Assembly: GCA_009760855.2 (NCBI GenBank)
Contig: WPIO01000283.1
Span: 1 to 64,000, forward strand
Length of the DNA: 64,000 bases
Direction: 5' to 3'
Source: Cristatella mucedo
Taxonomy: Eukaryota > Bryozoa > Phylactolaemata > Cristatellidae
Made by a program: the position numbers and the translations under genes. This document shows, piece by piece, positions 34,641 through 46,380 of this stretch (position 1 is the stretch's first letter; each line of letters opens with the position of its first letter). A model generated the notes under the pieces. The model had not been told where the DNA came from. It ran no database searches and saw nothing but the letters and a program-made list of their open reading frames with translations.

Positions 34641-35095
34641 GCCACACACCCAGCCATTAGTTTCACTGTCTCGTCTATCCTCACATGCAGCTAGGAGGTC
34701 ACCGTGGACGGACAGTCGCCTCGGTGGTGACTGCAGCACATCAACCTGCTTGTCTACGAGCCAGGCACCGCCCCTGGCAGGGCAGCGTCGCAGCAGCACG
34801 ACGAACTTTGAATCTCTCAAGCCAACGGCCGCTCGACCGTCGTCCAGCACGTCCACTGTCCGGACGCTCTCGTATCCTACTCTAAGTACTGGGACTTTTA
34901 CGCCAACAAATTTTAACCAAAATTCTCTCTTCGGCCTCCAGCAGTGCAGCTGCCTGCTTTTGTCGCACTCCTTCAGTCCTTCCTCCAGAGCAGCCACTAG
35001 CACAGTGCCTTCGGCCGTGACAGCCACGTCGTAGCACTCGTGAGGGTACTTCCAGCTGCCAGACGCTGGGCCAAACGACAGTGGAGTTTGCAGAG
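34059..35095 (-). CDS. Last exon of a beta-propeller-like, tail-anchored protein
   Basis: A frame of about 345 codons with no stop. It opens after a strong acceptor (TTATTTTGTAG, ending at 35096), with no in-frame ATG near the start, so it is a 3' exon. It contains repeated blade-like units: DVAVTAEGTVLVAA, SVRTVDVLDDGRAAVGL, SVHGDLLAACED, SVAVTAQIVVTSS and DVCLQPFGHVLYLAV, with IYALSLAKGKQSVLAVLS as a further blade. This spacing fits an NHL/WD-like propeller. The C-terminus has a hydrophobic stretch (YIQYLVLLGLFATVVHLYF) suggesting a membrane anchor. Family and partner domains are unknown. This is the best-preserved host coding sequence in the window. Confidence 0.7.
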
Positions 35096-35233
35096 CTACA
35101 AAATAAGACAAAGTCTAATAAGACTACAAGAACTACAACGACGAACTACATTTCGACATATACCTGAGTACATGTTAGTTTAAATGTTTCCTAGGCTTGC
35201 AAGTACGATTCACAAGTACTTTATACGATTATA

Positions 35234-35235
<2 letters not shown>

Positions 35236-35311
<76 letters not shown>

Positions 35312-35333
35312 TTATATTTATATTACACGATAT
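35236..35333. repeat. (TA)n microsatellite, compound
   Basis: A TA run with interspersed CATATA and TTTATA units, just upstream (minus-strand sense) of the beta-propeller exon, in its presumed last intron. Confidence 0.95.
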
Positions 35334-35515
35334 ATCATACGATAGATACAACATACGATTCAAAGTACAAAATAGAACCATGAAAAATGGAACTAGCATT
35401 ACCTAAGCATGAACGTCGTTCAAGTCCACGTACACCAATTACCACAGCTGTAACAGCTTTCTAGTACCACAGCGAAAGTACTCAACTATGACTCCACAGC
35501 AGAATGGTGAGTCAG

Positions 35516-35640
35516 CCAGCTACAGACTGCCATCTTCCGTGACTGCCTCGTTCCAGCATTTGGTCACGTGCCTTCCGGTGCCCGGAAGCCAACGAAGCAG
35601 GCAGTGTTACCCAATAAGCAAACAGTAATACATTGAGTCC
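35516..35640 (-). promoter_or_regulatory. Promoter-like block with E-box and ETS-type site
   Basis: The minus strand reads CACCGGAAGGCACGTGACC: a GGAA (ETS-type) core directly beside a CACGTG E-box (35565-35570). The same arrangement (ACCGGAAGTCACGTG) is at 56224-56238, and a decayed version is at 45988-46003. The block sits about 400 bases upstream of the beta-propeller exon here, and upstream of the coiled-coil exon in the two long duplicates. Promoter function is inferred. Confidence 0.4.
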
Positions 35641-36099
35641 ATTTAGAACCATGGGAGTACTGGTGACTGAAATTCCAAGCAAATAATGTTACTGCTTCAT
35701 AATATTGGGAGCAACTACTAACTAGCGATTTGTACTGAGAGTCGGCTGCTCAATCCACCCTCCGACCTGTCACCACTTATAGATTGCTTTTTCATCACAC
35801 TAGCAGACATGCTCTACTAGTTTGCCACTCTGACCAGGCACACTGTGTTTCCTCTCCGTGACGGCCATGGTTTAAGACAGAAATCAGACTAGCTGGGTCT
35901 ACTAAGCCAAATCATCACAAAATTACACACAAGATCGGAACTGACTGTCCATCGACTGGAATAATGCACCAGTAAATGCATGGGTTGACTTCAAGGTGAT
36001 CAATCGTGACCGAATTAATATAAGGCTAAATATTCAAAAATCAACGAAATGTCTGACATTCGAAGGCCTTTTGCTCGGCTAAAATTCTACTTCTGGTAT

Positions 36100-36782
36100 G
36101 CCGACATCTTCCACATCAACTACCAGCATGTGCGATCAGGCGATTTCAGCTGGTGTAAAACTCAGCAGCTAGGCTTGTCTGTCGTTAGCGTTGCAGTTGC
36201 CACGTTACACCACTTCTCGCCGACCTGCACTGGCTACCAGTCAAGGAACGAATCGACTTCAAGGTTTTGTCGCTCAATTTTAGGTCCCTTCATCCTGTGG
36301 CTCCAGCCTATCTCTCAAGATATACTACCCCATCAGGCCAAGCATCGTACTACCCGCTTTTCGGAATCCAACAGTCTAGAAATAACTCATAAAAATCTTA
36401 AATCCTTTGGAGACAGTGCATTAAGTTCGTATGCTCCCAAAGCCTGGAACTCCCTCCCGACCTGCGTCAGAACATCCCATGACCTGACCACATTTAAAAG
36501 AAACTTAAAAAGACACCTATTTAGGACAGCATTTAGTGGGTCCCTGTGATTCGTCCTTCATGTGCTTATGTGTGCCGACAGTGTGCATGCTGCCACTAAC
36601 CACATTTGCATGCTGACCCTGTGCATGTCACCCCTAACCATGTTATTCATTTTGTTTGTTCATCAAGCATGATTTTACTTACCATTAAATTGCATTTCTC
36701 TTTGCAGCAAATGTAAAGCACCTAGAGAGAGATTGAGTTCTCAGAGCTCGCTTTATCAAGTGCATTATTATTATTATTATTA
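36100..36782 (+). mobile_element. LINE-A, 5'-truncated
   Basis: Frame-shifted start (CAIRRFQLV-type, HHFSPTCTGYQ), then AKHRTTRFSESNS, SSYAPKAWNSLPTCVRTS and LTTFKRNLKRHLFRTAFSGS to a stop at 36549. A full 3' UTR, hairpin and (ATT)n tail follow. The C-terminal coding part is well preserved. It is absent from the paralogues at 47000 and 57240. Confidence 0.9.
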
Positions 36783-37372
36783 ATGGTTTGTGGTAGCATG
36801 CTAAATGATAGCAAGCACAACATGGTTAGGGTGACTTGCACCGGGTCAGCCTGCACGTGTGGCTAGTGACAACATCCATATTTTAAGAAGGCATAAATAC
36901 ACCAAGGACGAATCATGCAATAGATGCATTTTAGATTCTTTTTAAATCTGCTCCGGTAAGGGAACGTCGTAAGGCCAGATCAAAGTGAATTCTGGGCTTC
37001 TGGAGGATGAGAACTAATGGCATGGTTGCCGAATAATTTGAGGTTCCTTGCGACATTTAAGTAAGCGATTACATTCCGAAAAGCGAGTGGTGCTTTTTTG
37101 AGCATGGTGGGAAGTAGATCTGATAGGTAGGATTAAGATAAAAAAATGAAAGGACCTAAAAGTAAATGATGAAGCCTTGAAGTCAACAAGACCGCTGACT
37201 GGTAGCCAGCGCAGGTCAGCTAAAAGTAGTGGAATAATAATATTAAAAGTAATAATGATAATATTATAATAATAATGATGAACTTGATCAAGCACCTTCA
37301 GAGAACTCAATCTCTCCAGGCACTTTACATTTGCCGCAAAGGAAAATGCAATTGAATGGTGATAATGGTAAT
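36783..37372 (-). mobile_element. LINE-A 3' half plus a nested LINE-A tail
   Basis: The minus strand encodes LADLRWLPVSGLVDFKASSF and TTRFSECNRL, then a divergent 3' UTR (CATGCTACCACTAACC-like). The (ATT)n tail and hairpin of another minus-strand LINE-A lie at 37250-37372. The sub-family differs from that at 36100, and matching copies are at 47090-47575 and 57300-57500. Confidence 0.75.
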
Positions 37373-37384
37373 AATATTATTTAA

Positions 37385-38142
37385 TCCAGTTTCTAGGACA
37401 GTCAATGTTCCCTAATTTATTAAATTTCTATACGGCTGCCATTGCAATAATGTGAGCGACAGATCCTTAGTTCTGTCTCGGCTTGCTTATTGTAATTCCC
37501 ATTTGGCTATGGTACCAAAGAAAGCAACGAGATCGTTGCAGCTGGCTATGAATATAGCTGCAAGGCTAATGTTCAAGTCACAGAGGTTTGACCACGTCAC
37601 TTATTTGCTAAAAGAGCTAGGATAGCTGCCGGTTGATCGTCGGATAAAATTAGCAAAGTTTTTACGCTGAACCACAAGGCCTGCAGCAGCTTGGCTACTC
37701 CGTACCTAGCAAAACTGCTGCACCTGTTTCAGTCTCCTCGTGCCCTCAGTGCCTTTATGGACAATACATTAGTTGTTCCATTCCTCTGCTCCAAGATCGT
37801 TGGTGACAGAAGGTTTAGCTCTGTAGGCCTTGGATTGCGAAACTCACTTCCACGATTCTTATGCAAGAACAACTACTCTCCTGCTACTGACTATAGCTCA
37901 TCCTTTCCCGCGGTCCTGAGCTGCTACTTCCATGCTACTCACGATCTCAACGGCTCTCTTGACTCCGCTCTGCTTCCCAGTGTCTCTTTGATGTGTGAGA
38001 TAAACTTTGTTGGTTACCGAATGCACACCGACAGCCGCTGAGGGTGTGAGTTCGCTATGCAAAACTCTCCCGTGTAGCATCAACATAGTCTTTATAGCTT
38101 TGTGGAGTTTTAGACGGAGATACGTTAAATTATATTATAGTG
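37385..38142 (+). mobile_element. LINE-B 3' end (start of long duplicate T1)
   Basis: Encodes SRLAYCNSHLAMVPKKATRS-type, then TPYLAKLLHLFQSPRALSAF, VVPFLCSKIVGDRRFSS and ATHDLNGSLDSALLPSVSLM. The 3' UTR resembles the ATTAC-tailed family but ends in AAATTATATTATAG. It is paralogous to 49787-50548. Confidence 0.85.
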
Positions 38143-39239
38143 GGAAGCGCATAAACGAAGTCGATTTGAACGAATAAAGGGTGATTGAACAGAATTGTTT
38201 GTAGTATGGCATAACGGCCTCAGTGCAATTACCAATTCCTGAACTTAAAAATGCAAAGTCGGATCTGCAAGATTCGAATACTCAACATTAGCCGTAAAGA
38301 GCAAGCACCTTAGCTCCTAAACGCAAATGAATTACCACGAGATAGCATGTAGCTACCATTGAACCTCTTGTATGCATAGTCTGTCTATTTGTGCTTTTTG
38401 ACGTGCTCTACGATTAATCAAGCAGCCTAGTTTTTGCCGATTATCTCCATGCACAGTCTGATCTATCAGAAAAAAACATGCATTTATGGAAATCATACTA
38501 TAATTCATTGTTCCCATATTGTCTAAGCCAAAATTTTATAAAGAAGCGGTGGTATAAATTCAAAAGTCATGGACGCTTTAAATATCGTGACCAATCGTTT
38601 CATATCAGTTCTTAAATTCAAAGGTTGTTATGGACTATCGACTCGAAGTATATTTAGGCAAGCTGCCAGTGCTTAAGCTGTAGCCCAAGGAATGAATAGT
38701 ACTAATTTAATGGGGGTAATGATCACCTAAGCACTTTAAGCTCAAAATATGAAGCACTTGCATGAACAATCGACATTATATCTACATGTTTACACATTTT
38801 AACCTCACATAATAAAGCTCTTGCAGGACAAATAAAAATATCTATCTGGCTCAGCTGGAAGTTTGTTAACTGCTCAGACAATCAGTTCTTCATTAGTACC
38901 TGACATCGACTTTGAGGACACCTTATTATTGAAAACCACACCATCTTCATGTAGCCCTTTGAATAAATTAACCGTAAATGTTATTCATCTAGATAGTTAT
39001 CAGGCTGATCTATCTTGAAACCATGTCAATAGGATGCCTCAATAGTGCAGTTTCGTATGGTACCAGCATGATTAGCAGTAATCTTCCTGACGTCATCGCC
39101 GTAGCCATTTGAAAATAACAATTATTTATAGTAACCACTTTTTTGTTTAACACACGGTTTCAAACACAAAACTTTGCTAATGAGTGGGTTCTAAATTTAA
39201 TACTAATTACTACTACTATAGCTAATATATTCATCGTGA
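38143..39239. other. Duplicated unique sequence with a SINE3-like tRNA remnant
   Basis: Matches 50549-52440 in T2, where further insertions lie. At 38260-38345 the minus strand shows a tRNA-like A-box (GAGCTAAGGTGCTTGCTC) and B-box (TATTCGAATCTTGC). The T2 version at 50670-50740 is cleaner (GCGTTCGAATCTTGC). It may be a third tRNA-derived SINE family. No coding sequence was recognised. Confidence 0.45.
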
Positions 39240-39965
39240 GCATCACAGTTGCAACAACACCTCACTTGTTGCCGCCTGCACTGACTTCCAGACAAAAAAG
39301 GCATTGACTTCATGGTCTTGCCGCTCATTTTTCAGTCTTTCATTCTTTGGCTATAGCCTACCTATCGGATCTACTTCCCCAGGAGACACGGCATCGTACC
39401 ACCAATTTTTTGGAATACCCATTAGTCATTGATTGGTGAGCCGTAAGGGCTCACTAGGTAAGGTGGTTGATTTTCACGACCTCGGCCCCGAGGTCCTGGG
39501 TTCGAATCCTGCGTTGGGCGATCCCTTATTGCTCTGCAAGTATTGGTGATTGCCGTAAAGGCTCTTCTGTGGCTATACAAAAAGAGGATGTTGAATCAGC
39601 TAGTATCCATTTAATTTTTATTTATTTAAACACATTTAGAATCCTTTGGAGATCGTCCTTTTTAGTTCCAATGCTCTCAAAGCCTAGAACTCACTGGCAA
39701 CTTGCATAACATCTCCTGACTTGACCACAATTTAAAAGAAATTGAAAACGCACCTTCCTTTGTGTGCTTATGCATGCCGACACTGTGCATGCCATGTGCT
39801 GCCACTAACCATACTAGCATGCTGATCCTGTGCATGTCACCCCTAACCTTGTTATTCTTGTTGCATATTCAGCAGGCTGCAAATAACCATTCAATCGTAC
39901 TTCATTTGCAGCATTTTTGCAAATACTAGAAAGAGATCGAGCTCTCCATGGGCGCTATACGCTAG
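39240..39965 (+). mobile_element. LINE-A, old copy split by SINE1
   Basis: TCACAGTTGCAACAACACC, CTTTGGCTATAGCCTACC and GTACCACCAATTTTTTGGAAT represent the thumb region. After SINE1 the element resumes at ATTTAGAATCCTTTGGAGATC and continues to the 3' UTR and AAAGAGATCGAGCTCTCC. Paralogue at 52440-53010. Confidence 0.75.
39430..39625 (+). mobile_element. SINE1, inserted in T1 only
   Basis: Head GGTGAGCCGTAAGGGCTC, ACTAGGTAAGGTGG and B box GGGTTCGAATCCTGC. The body ends CTATACAAAAAGAGG and GAATCAGCTAG. T2 lacks it at 52630-52660, so it post-dates the duplication. Confidence 0.88.
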
Positions 39966-40566
39966 TAGCCTCTGAGAACCTATACGTGGTTATAGGGTCT
40001 GAGAGACTAGCAATATTCGTTGAATGGGGGATGCACGTTACGATGAGATAACGTGGCCTCACTGAATGTAAAAATTGAACTTGAACACATACATGGAACT
40101 GAGAGAGCGAAGCACCATGGAAATCAGTTTAGGGACACGAGTCAAGAAATGATGCTGATAACTCAGGGGCTCTCTACTCTCTGACCATTTCTACATCAGT
40201 GGCAAAGCAGCAAGAAAAGCAATCAGCAGGATTCCTTGGTGGTCACAGGATAAGGAGCAAATGTGGGATGAGTTAAGCCGATTATTGATGGTAGACCTAA
40301 GAAATTTGTCAATAATGATATTAAATAGTAATAATATAATCATACAGTAATATAAACAAAATAATAACAAGCAACCTGTCAATAAGCAGTAAGTACGGAT
40401 ATTTTCCATGCTTTCTAATAAAACTTTGACCTTAGTTCACCTAGCTAGTTTATTATCCGTGTGAAAGCCTATAGTTCGTCGGCACCAGGACGGACGGTGA
40501 ACTAACCCAGAGCAAGAGCTCGTCAAGTAGGTCATCTAGAGTCGTGCTGTGCATTCTACTTGTTAT

Positions 40567-40660
40567 GAATAATAATAAAAATGATAATGCACTTGGTAAA
40601 GCGTCCTCAGAGAACTAAATCTCTTTCTAGGCGATTTACATTTGCTGCATAGGAAAAGGT
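40567..40660 (-). mobile_element. LINE-A 3' tail fragment
   Basis: Reverse orientation: AATAATAATAAAAATGATAATG, CCTCAGAGAACTAAATCTC and TTCTAGGCGATTTACATTTGC. Paralogous to 53777-53875. Confidence 0.8.
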
Positions 40661-40715
40661 TAATGGCAGATTAAGTAGCTGGGGTCAAGAAGTAATTCTC
40701 TAGAGTGGATAGCAT

Positions 40716-43700
40716 GTAATGTAATGGATCTTCGTCTGTAACTTCAGAAAGTCAAAAAGACCATGTGGGTGTTACGCAGGAGAGTTTTGTATAGCACACT
40801 CACAGCCTAAGCGGCTTTCGGTAGGCATTCGGTAGCCAACAGACTACGTCTCAAGCAACAAAGAGAAAGTGGGAAGCATAGCAGAGTCAGGAGAGCAGTT
40901 CAGGTAGTGAGTAGCATGAAAGTAGGAGCTCAGGACCGCTGAAAAAGATGTGCCATAGTCGGCAGTTGGAGAGTAGATGTCGTTGCGTAAGAATTGTGGA
41001 AGCGAGTTCCACAGTCTAGGACCTGCAGAGCTAAAGCTTTTGTCGCCAACTGTCTTTAAGCGGATGAATGGGACAGCTAATTTATTGCCCACACAGGACC
41101 TCAGGGTGCGAACAGGCTGAAACTGATGTAGCAGTTCAGCTAGGCACGAAGGAACCAAGCCGTGGCAGGCCTTGTGGGTTAGTGTAAGAACTTTGCTCTG
41201 TATCCTTGGCTCGACCGGCAGCCATCCTAGCTCTTTCAGCAGAGGTGACACGTGCTCAAACCGCTGGGACTTGAATGCCAGCCTTGTAGCCATATTCATA
41301 GTCCGCTGTAGTGGCATTATAGCTTTCTTTGGCAGCCCAGCCAAAAGGGAATTACAATAATCAAGCCAAAACAGAACTAAAGAGCTTTGGTAAACTTCTT
41401 ACAAGCCACTGTGGGAGACAGCTCCTAATCTTGGATAGGGATCGCATGTGATGGCTAGCTGTAGAGGCAGTCTTCTGAATGAAGCTTTTAAAATTGAGGC
41501 AGTTGTCGAACACGACACCTAAATTACGAGCACTTGATGAAGGTTGCACAATAGCATCACCTATTAGAAGAGCAAAGCCTTTTATTCCAGCCACACGCTT
41601 AGTGTGTCCTATGAGCAGCAGTTCGGTTTTGTCGTCATTTAATTTCAGGAAGTTTTCCGACATCCAGGATCGAATATCGGCAAGGCAAGTGTTCAGTTTC
41701 TCAGTTGCTGCAGCAGATTCCGACGGTTTCAATGACAAATACAACTGAGTATCGTCAGCATGGAAGTGATATCCTACTCCATGGGCCTTAATCACTTTTC
41801 CCAGGGGTTGTGCATAAATGGAGAACAGCAAGGGACCGAGTACAGACCCTTGAGGGACTCCACAGGTGACCCTTCTCGTGTCCGAGACCGGACCAAACAC
41901 GACACGGATTGAAAACGGTCAGAGAAGTATTATTTAAACCACGCCAGTGCTTCGTCTGCCAGACCGATCGTTGTTCTCAATCGTTCAAGCAGAGCTTCGT
42001 GATCAATGGTGTCAAAAGCAGCAGACAGATCTAGCAGAGCTTGGGTAGTGACATTCCCGTAGTCGTTGCCACGTAGAATGCCATTGTTAACACGGAGGAG
42101 AGCAGTTTCAGTAGAGTGCTGCCTCTTGAACCCTGATTGAAATGTTTCTGACATTCTATTATTTTCAATATGTACAACGAGCTGCTTAGCAACAATTTTT
42201 ACAAGAATCTTTGATGAGAACGGAAGAAGGGAAACTGGGCGATAGTTTGCTAAGACCTCTGTTAGTAATCCAGGCTTTTTAAGAATAGGTCTAACGATGG
42301 CGAATTGAAGGACTTGAGGACGACCCCTTCCTCCAAAGAAACATTAAAAGTGTCGATTATGGCAGGGCTAAGTTGGTCTGCAAGTGAAGACCACAGAGAT
42401 GAAGGTATAGGGTATTCAGGAGACAAGCTCTTTTTGGTAGACCTTATTAAGGCAGCCACATCACATGCAGAAACATCAGAGAACCATTTAAGAAAGGTCA
42501 CAGGTTAAGGAACGGTGATTGCTTTGGTTGGAGGGGGCTTAATGGAGGCACGAATGTGCACAATTTTTTCAGTAAAGAAGGCTGAAAACTTTTCAGCTGA
42601 GCCCTAAATATCTAGGGAGTCAGACCTCGCAGCATTGGCCAGTAAATGGATTACTTTTTTATTAATCTGCTTAGTGTACAACTGGCAGGAATTCAGCTTT
42701 CTAATGAAAAATAGTCCTGGTATTTTTAACCTTTCAGGTGTAAACTCAAAGGATGTCTTTAAAATTGACTAGATCTGCCTCTGACCCCGATTTCTTAAAA
42801 CGACGTTCTAGCCTGTGCTTAAACCGGCTCATTTTAAGGAGTTTTTTGTAAATTGAAAGGAATCTCGACGACTTTGAACACGGATAGAGCGAACGGGAGC
42901 ATGCTTGTCAAGAGCACTCCTGAGTGTCATGTTCATTGCATCAGTGAGGGTATCGAGGCAGCCGGTCCAGTCTGAATGCAAATCAAGAAGACCTGCATCA
43001 CAAACAGATTTCAAAAACTTGTCCATGTAAATGCTTTGTAAGTTACGTCGTTTCACAAATTCGACATTGCCCTGTACTTACGAGGGGGCAGGAAAGTAAG
43101 CGAGACCGAACAATGATCTGACAGGGTCAGTGGGCACACCACAAAGTCAGTGTGGAGGACATCCTTAGTGATCACGAGATCTAGAATGTGGCCACCGACG
43201 TGGGTGCTATGATTAACGTGTTGTGCCAAACCAAAATTCTCCAGACAGTCAAGAAATGAGCGGACCTGGCTGTTGCTAGGGTTGTCAACGTGAATATTGA
43301 AGTCTCCTACAATCAGTAACGGCCTGTCACACACAAATATTCTAGCGAGGAACTCTGAAAACTCCTCTGTAAACAAGTTTAGACAGCCAGAAGGAGGCAG
43401 GTATATCACAACGGTGAGAGGCATTGTGTTTGATGAAGACCCGATAGCAACCGATTCAAACGATGACCCATGCGAGAAACTGCACATTTTATAGCCAAGC
43501 GATTCGCAAACAACAATTGCAACACGCCACCAACCTTGTCAGAAATCATGGACTGATAGAATGAGAACCCGGATGGCGTGGTCTCGGAAATACAGCTACT
43601 GGAACAAGGCGTCATCCAGGTTTCGGTAAGCAGAAATGTATCTAGCTACTCCTGGACCACCTGATCGCGGACAAGTAACCCCTTGGTTTTTAGCGAGCGG

Positions 43701-44169
43701 AAATTTAGTAGGCGGAATTGAAGAGGCTGTCCAACAACTGGATGACGGCGATGAAGTGACTTATATTCTCTAGAATTTGTGTCCGGCTTGGCGGACGCTG
43801 GCCCTTCGAATTTGACCTTGGTAACAGACGTCGGACGACGTTTCACAACTTGCTGGGCTACGGCGGGTGGGCTACTGCCGCAAAAAGTACTATTTAGCGC
43901 TTCAAACTTACGAGTCATAGGTTTGATAGCCGAGCTGTTGATAGGGCGACACAGGATGCAGGAAGGTTCTCACTGACTCGCTGGAGAAGGTCCGCCGGTA
44001 GGTATCAACTAATGGAGACATCGCATCTTATGCTAAGGAGGTCCTGTTTTGTGTAGCATATCCGAGGACAGGTCATAAGTAGTCACCGCGAAGATAGCAG
44101 CGGAGTACCCGAAGGTATTACGGAGAAATCAAGCAAAGGTCCACACCACGTTAGGAGTCGCCTGAGACC
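40716..44169 (-). mobile_element. LINE-B, full-length insertion with target-site duplication
   Basis: 3454 bp bounded by GATAGCAT (40708-40715 and 44170-44177). T2 keeps the empty site at 53920-53927. On the minus strand: 5' UTR (44169 to about 43918), endonuclease (NFRSLKTKG; GDFNIHVDNPSN; STHVGGHILDLV; LSDHCSVSL, about 43850-43060), linker, RT with LLDLSAAFDTIDH (42040), [16 protein letters not shown] and HFHADDTQ (about 41760), then [18 protein letters not shown], the thumb (LLKELGWLPVE) and the C-terminus to a stop at 40844. The 3' end is two ATTAC units. Frameshifts and stops break the single ORF into pieces, so it is inactive. Confidence 0.93.
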
Positions 44170-44177
44170 GATAGCAT

Positions 44178-45080
44178 CGATACCACTAGTCTCAGGATTT
44201 CGCGATTCACAGATGACCTTTGATGTGGAGGAGGGCACATCGTGTAGACTGACTGAGATCAACGTGCGGATAGATAGGCGGAATTGTGTCGTTGCTAAAG
44301 TAGGCTTTCGGTTTAAAGAAATATGTAGCCGAATGTATGAGCCTTGAATTGAGTAAGGTGACGTACATGGGTCGCAAGAGAGATCGAGTCATTCAGTAAC
44401 AAAAGTTCGCTAACGGAAACAGATAGTTTATCAAAATCACACAACGTGGATAGATTGATTTATTAGTAAAGACTCACAATTATATTTGAATAATCCGCAA
44501 TAAATTAGGACTTATTACCTTCGGGCGATATAAAAGTTGTCAGCTCACCAAAACATTGACTTGCAATGCAAGATTCGCAAGACTTTTTCGAGGGAAGTGC
44601 AAAGGTTTTTAAATTGAGGGAGAAGGTAGCAAGTGTGGCCACATCCACCAGGTTTGATTGAAGCAGCGTTGAAAAAAAGAAGCCTGCAGCAGTTTCACCG
44701 GTTATGGTCTAGCGGTCAATCGATTTCTGAAAGTTCTCGGTCAAGTCGAAAATATTAGAAAATGGCAAAGCCATTTGAAGTCATTACAGCACGTATTCTA
44801 AGGATGTCCTGCAATTTAGGAAGCACTGATAGGCATGCATTAAGCAAGGCTGCAAACGCTATGGCTGGCCTGATGACTACTAAGTTATAGGGATTAACTG
44901 CAGCACTTGTAGAAAATCTTGCAGGGCGGAAAGAGGCAATGCTGAGAATAGCAAACGTTCATTCTGCTCCCTGCCAAATAGGTTTAGATTGCTACGGCAG
45001 CCATGGCTCGGCAGTTTTTTGTTAATAATCAATTCATGAACCATAGCAATAGCAACTTGATCTAGAAATGCATACAAATA
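44178..45080 (-). mobile_element. LINE-A 5' region, heavily decayed (T1)
   Basis: Matches the N-terminal and endonuclease part of the 28.9-31.4 kb element: the ICESRN and DVPSST-equivalents near 44210, the NLVVIRPAIAFAALL-type stretch near 44870 and the CIHK-type stretch near 45050. No intact frame remains. Paralogue at 53928-54830; part is also at 61579-61800. Confidence 0.7.
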
Positions 45081-45168
45081 ACAGGCGGTGAGACTTAAAT
45101 CAATGGAATTACAGGCTCAGCCAAAATTCTAGCGAATGCAGCTTAGCGGTTAGCATCACGATGCTAAC

Positions 45169-45327
45169 CTTGAGCAACTTTCAAACGTTCCTCGCTGACA
45201 TCCAGAAGCTTCTGCAACTTGTGACGTTCCTCACGCTCACGCTCCAACTTTTGTGACTGCAGTTGATATGTCTCTTGCTGCTTCCTTTTATTTTCTTCGT
45301 ACTCTTTGATTTGATTATCCTGTTGCT
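45169..45327 (-). CDS. Coiled-coil exon of an unknown gene (T1)
   Basis: Minus-strand 159-nt exon between the acceptor CGCTTCAAAG and the donor CAAG|GTTAGC. The frame reads QQDNQIKEYEENKRKQQETY, then QLQSQKLEREREERHKLQKL and LDVSEERLKVAQ, a highly charged Q/E/K/R heptad-like helix. The length is a multiple of 3. A paralogue at 54934-55107 keeps frame and both splice sites. The partner exons are not identified. It lies on the same strand and in the same unit as the promoter-like block at about 46.0 kb, suggesting a gene family also related to the 34.1-35.1 kb locus. Confidence 0.6.
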
Positions 45328-46380
45328 CTTTGAAGCGGAAACATTAAAAAGCGAAGAAAAATCTACCTCAACATGCCAGTGTTAGAGAGCATAACGTTCT
45401 CTCTAGCAATTTCAATAAAGACAGGATGTTGCTCTAAACTTAACCTCAGAAGTTTTACAAAACTCCACGATTAAAAAATGTCTTTACTAAAGTCAAAATA
45501 TAAGGCTATGTCGACAATTTTAAATAGGCTCTTCGTAACTTGGCGTTATCGCATCTACATTAATTAAGAGTGCCAAGCAAGCTGTAAGCATTGAGAACAG
45601 AACTCAATTTGCATTCGCAAAGCAACTAAACGTAACTATATCCTCGTATTGCGAGTTTAAGTTTTATCAAATGTAACTGCAGTGAATCCTCTGCGAATGC
45701 CGTTTCTACGATAGTTGACGCATGGTGTGCTAAGTAAGTCGTAAAGCCAATATAATTCGCTACGGGTAAAACTGCAACAATTTCGGACACAAACGAACAT
45801 GCAATATATGAAGTCATAGTTACAAGAATGATCAGCATATTTTGTCAGCAAAACTGAACAAAAAATGTGTGTTGGTGCATTCTTAAGATATCTGTCTTTC
45901 TGCTAAATCTTGTGCTCTTCGTGGTTAGAGCCTAAAACCAGCTACAGACTTTCATCTACCGTGTGTGCTTCCTTCCAGAATTTAAAACTTGCCTTCTGGT
46001 TGCCGGAACCAAACCGAGTGCCAATGGAGCAGGCAGTGCTACCCGATAAGCCAACAGTAACGCATTGACTACATTATAAACCATACGAGTACTAGTGACG
46101 AAAATTCCAAACAAACATTGATATTGCTTAATACTATTTGAAGCAAATACTGGTTAACGAGTAGTACGGAGAGCTCGAAATATTGGTTAATAGCTACAGG
46201 TAAGCTGATTTAGAACTTACATTAATATAGCAGCAGGAGAGGCTTACTGGAGAGCCTTGCTGGCTATCTCGACCATCGGCAATAGGCTGTAAAACGTTAC
46301 AACTGCTAACCTCCAAAACCTAATAATATTGCCCAACACTTAGTTGACACCCAAATACCATAGCCCACTACTTAGCTGAC
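45328..46380. repeat. Duplicated intron-like and promoter-like sequence (T1)
   Basis: Collinear with 55108-56600 and, from 45400 to 45870, with 63126-63627. The part from 45945 also matches 35516. It contains the decayed E-box/ETS block (45988-46003). No exon was recognised. Confidence 0.65.

Larger units (their letters stand above)
35516..37260. repeat. Segmental duplication SD3/4, partial copy T0
   Basis: Collinear with 45945-47575 and 56175-57580: the promoter-like block, then a LINE-A endonuclease fragment on the plus strand and a LINE-A 3' half on the minus strand. A younger LINE-A 3' end (36100-36782) is inserted in the middle. Confidence 0.7.

Noticed and set aside
34310-35034. Several plus-strand frames of 66-94 codons
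   Set aside because: Antisense shadows of the beta-propeller exon, which has a longer frame, a splice acceptor, a poly(A) signal and a paralogue.
45626-45851. Minus-strand frames of 64-70 codons next to the coiled-coil exon
   Set aside because: Not conserved in the T2 and T3 copies of the same sequence, where stops and indels break them.
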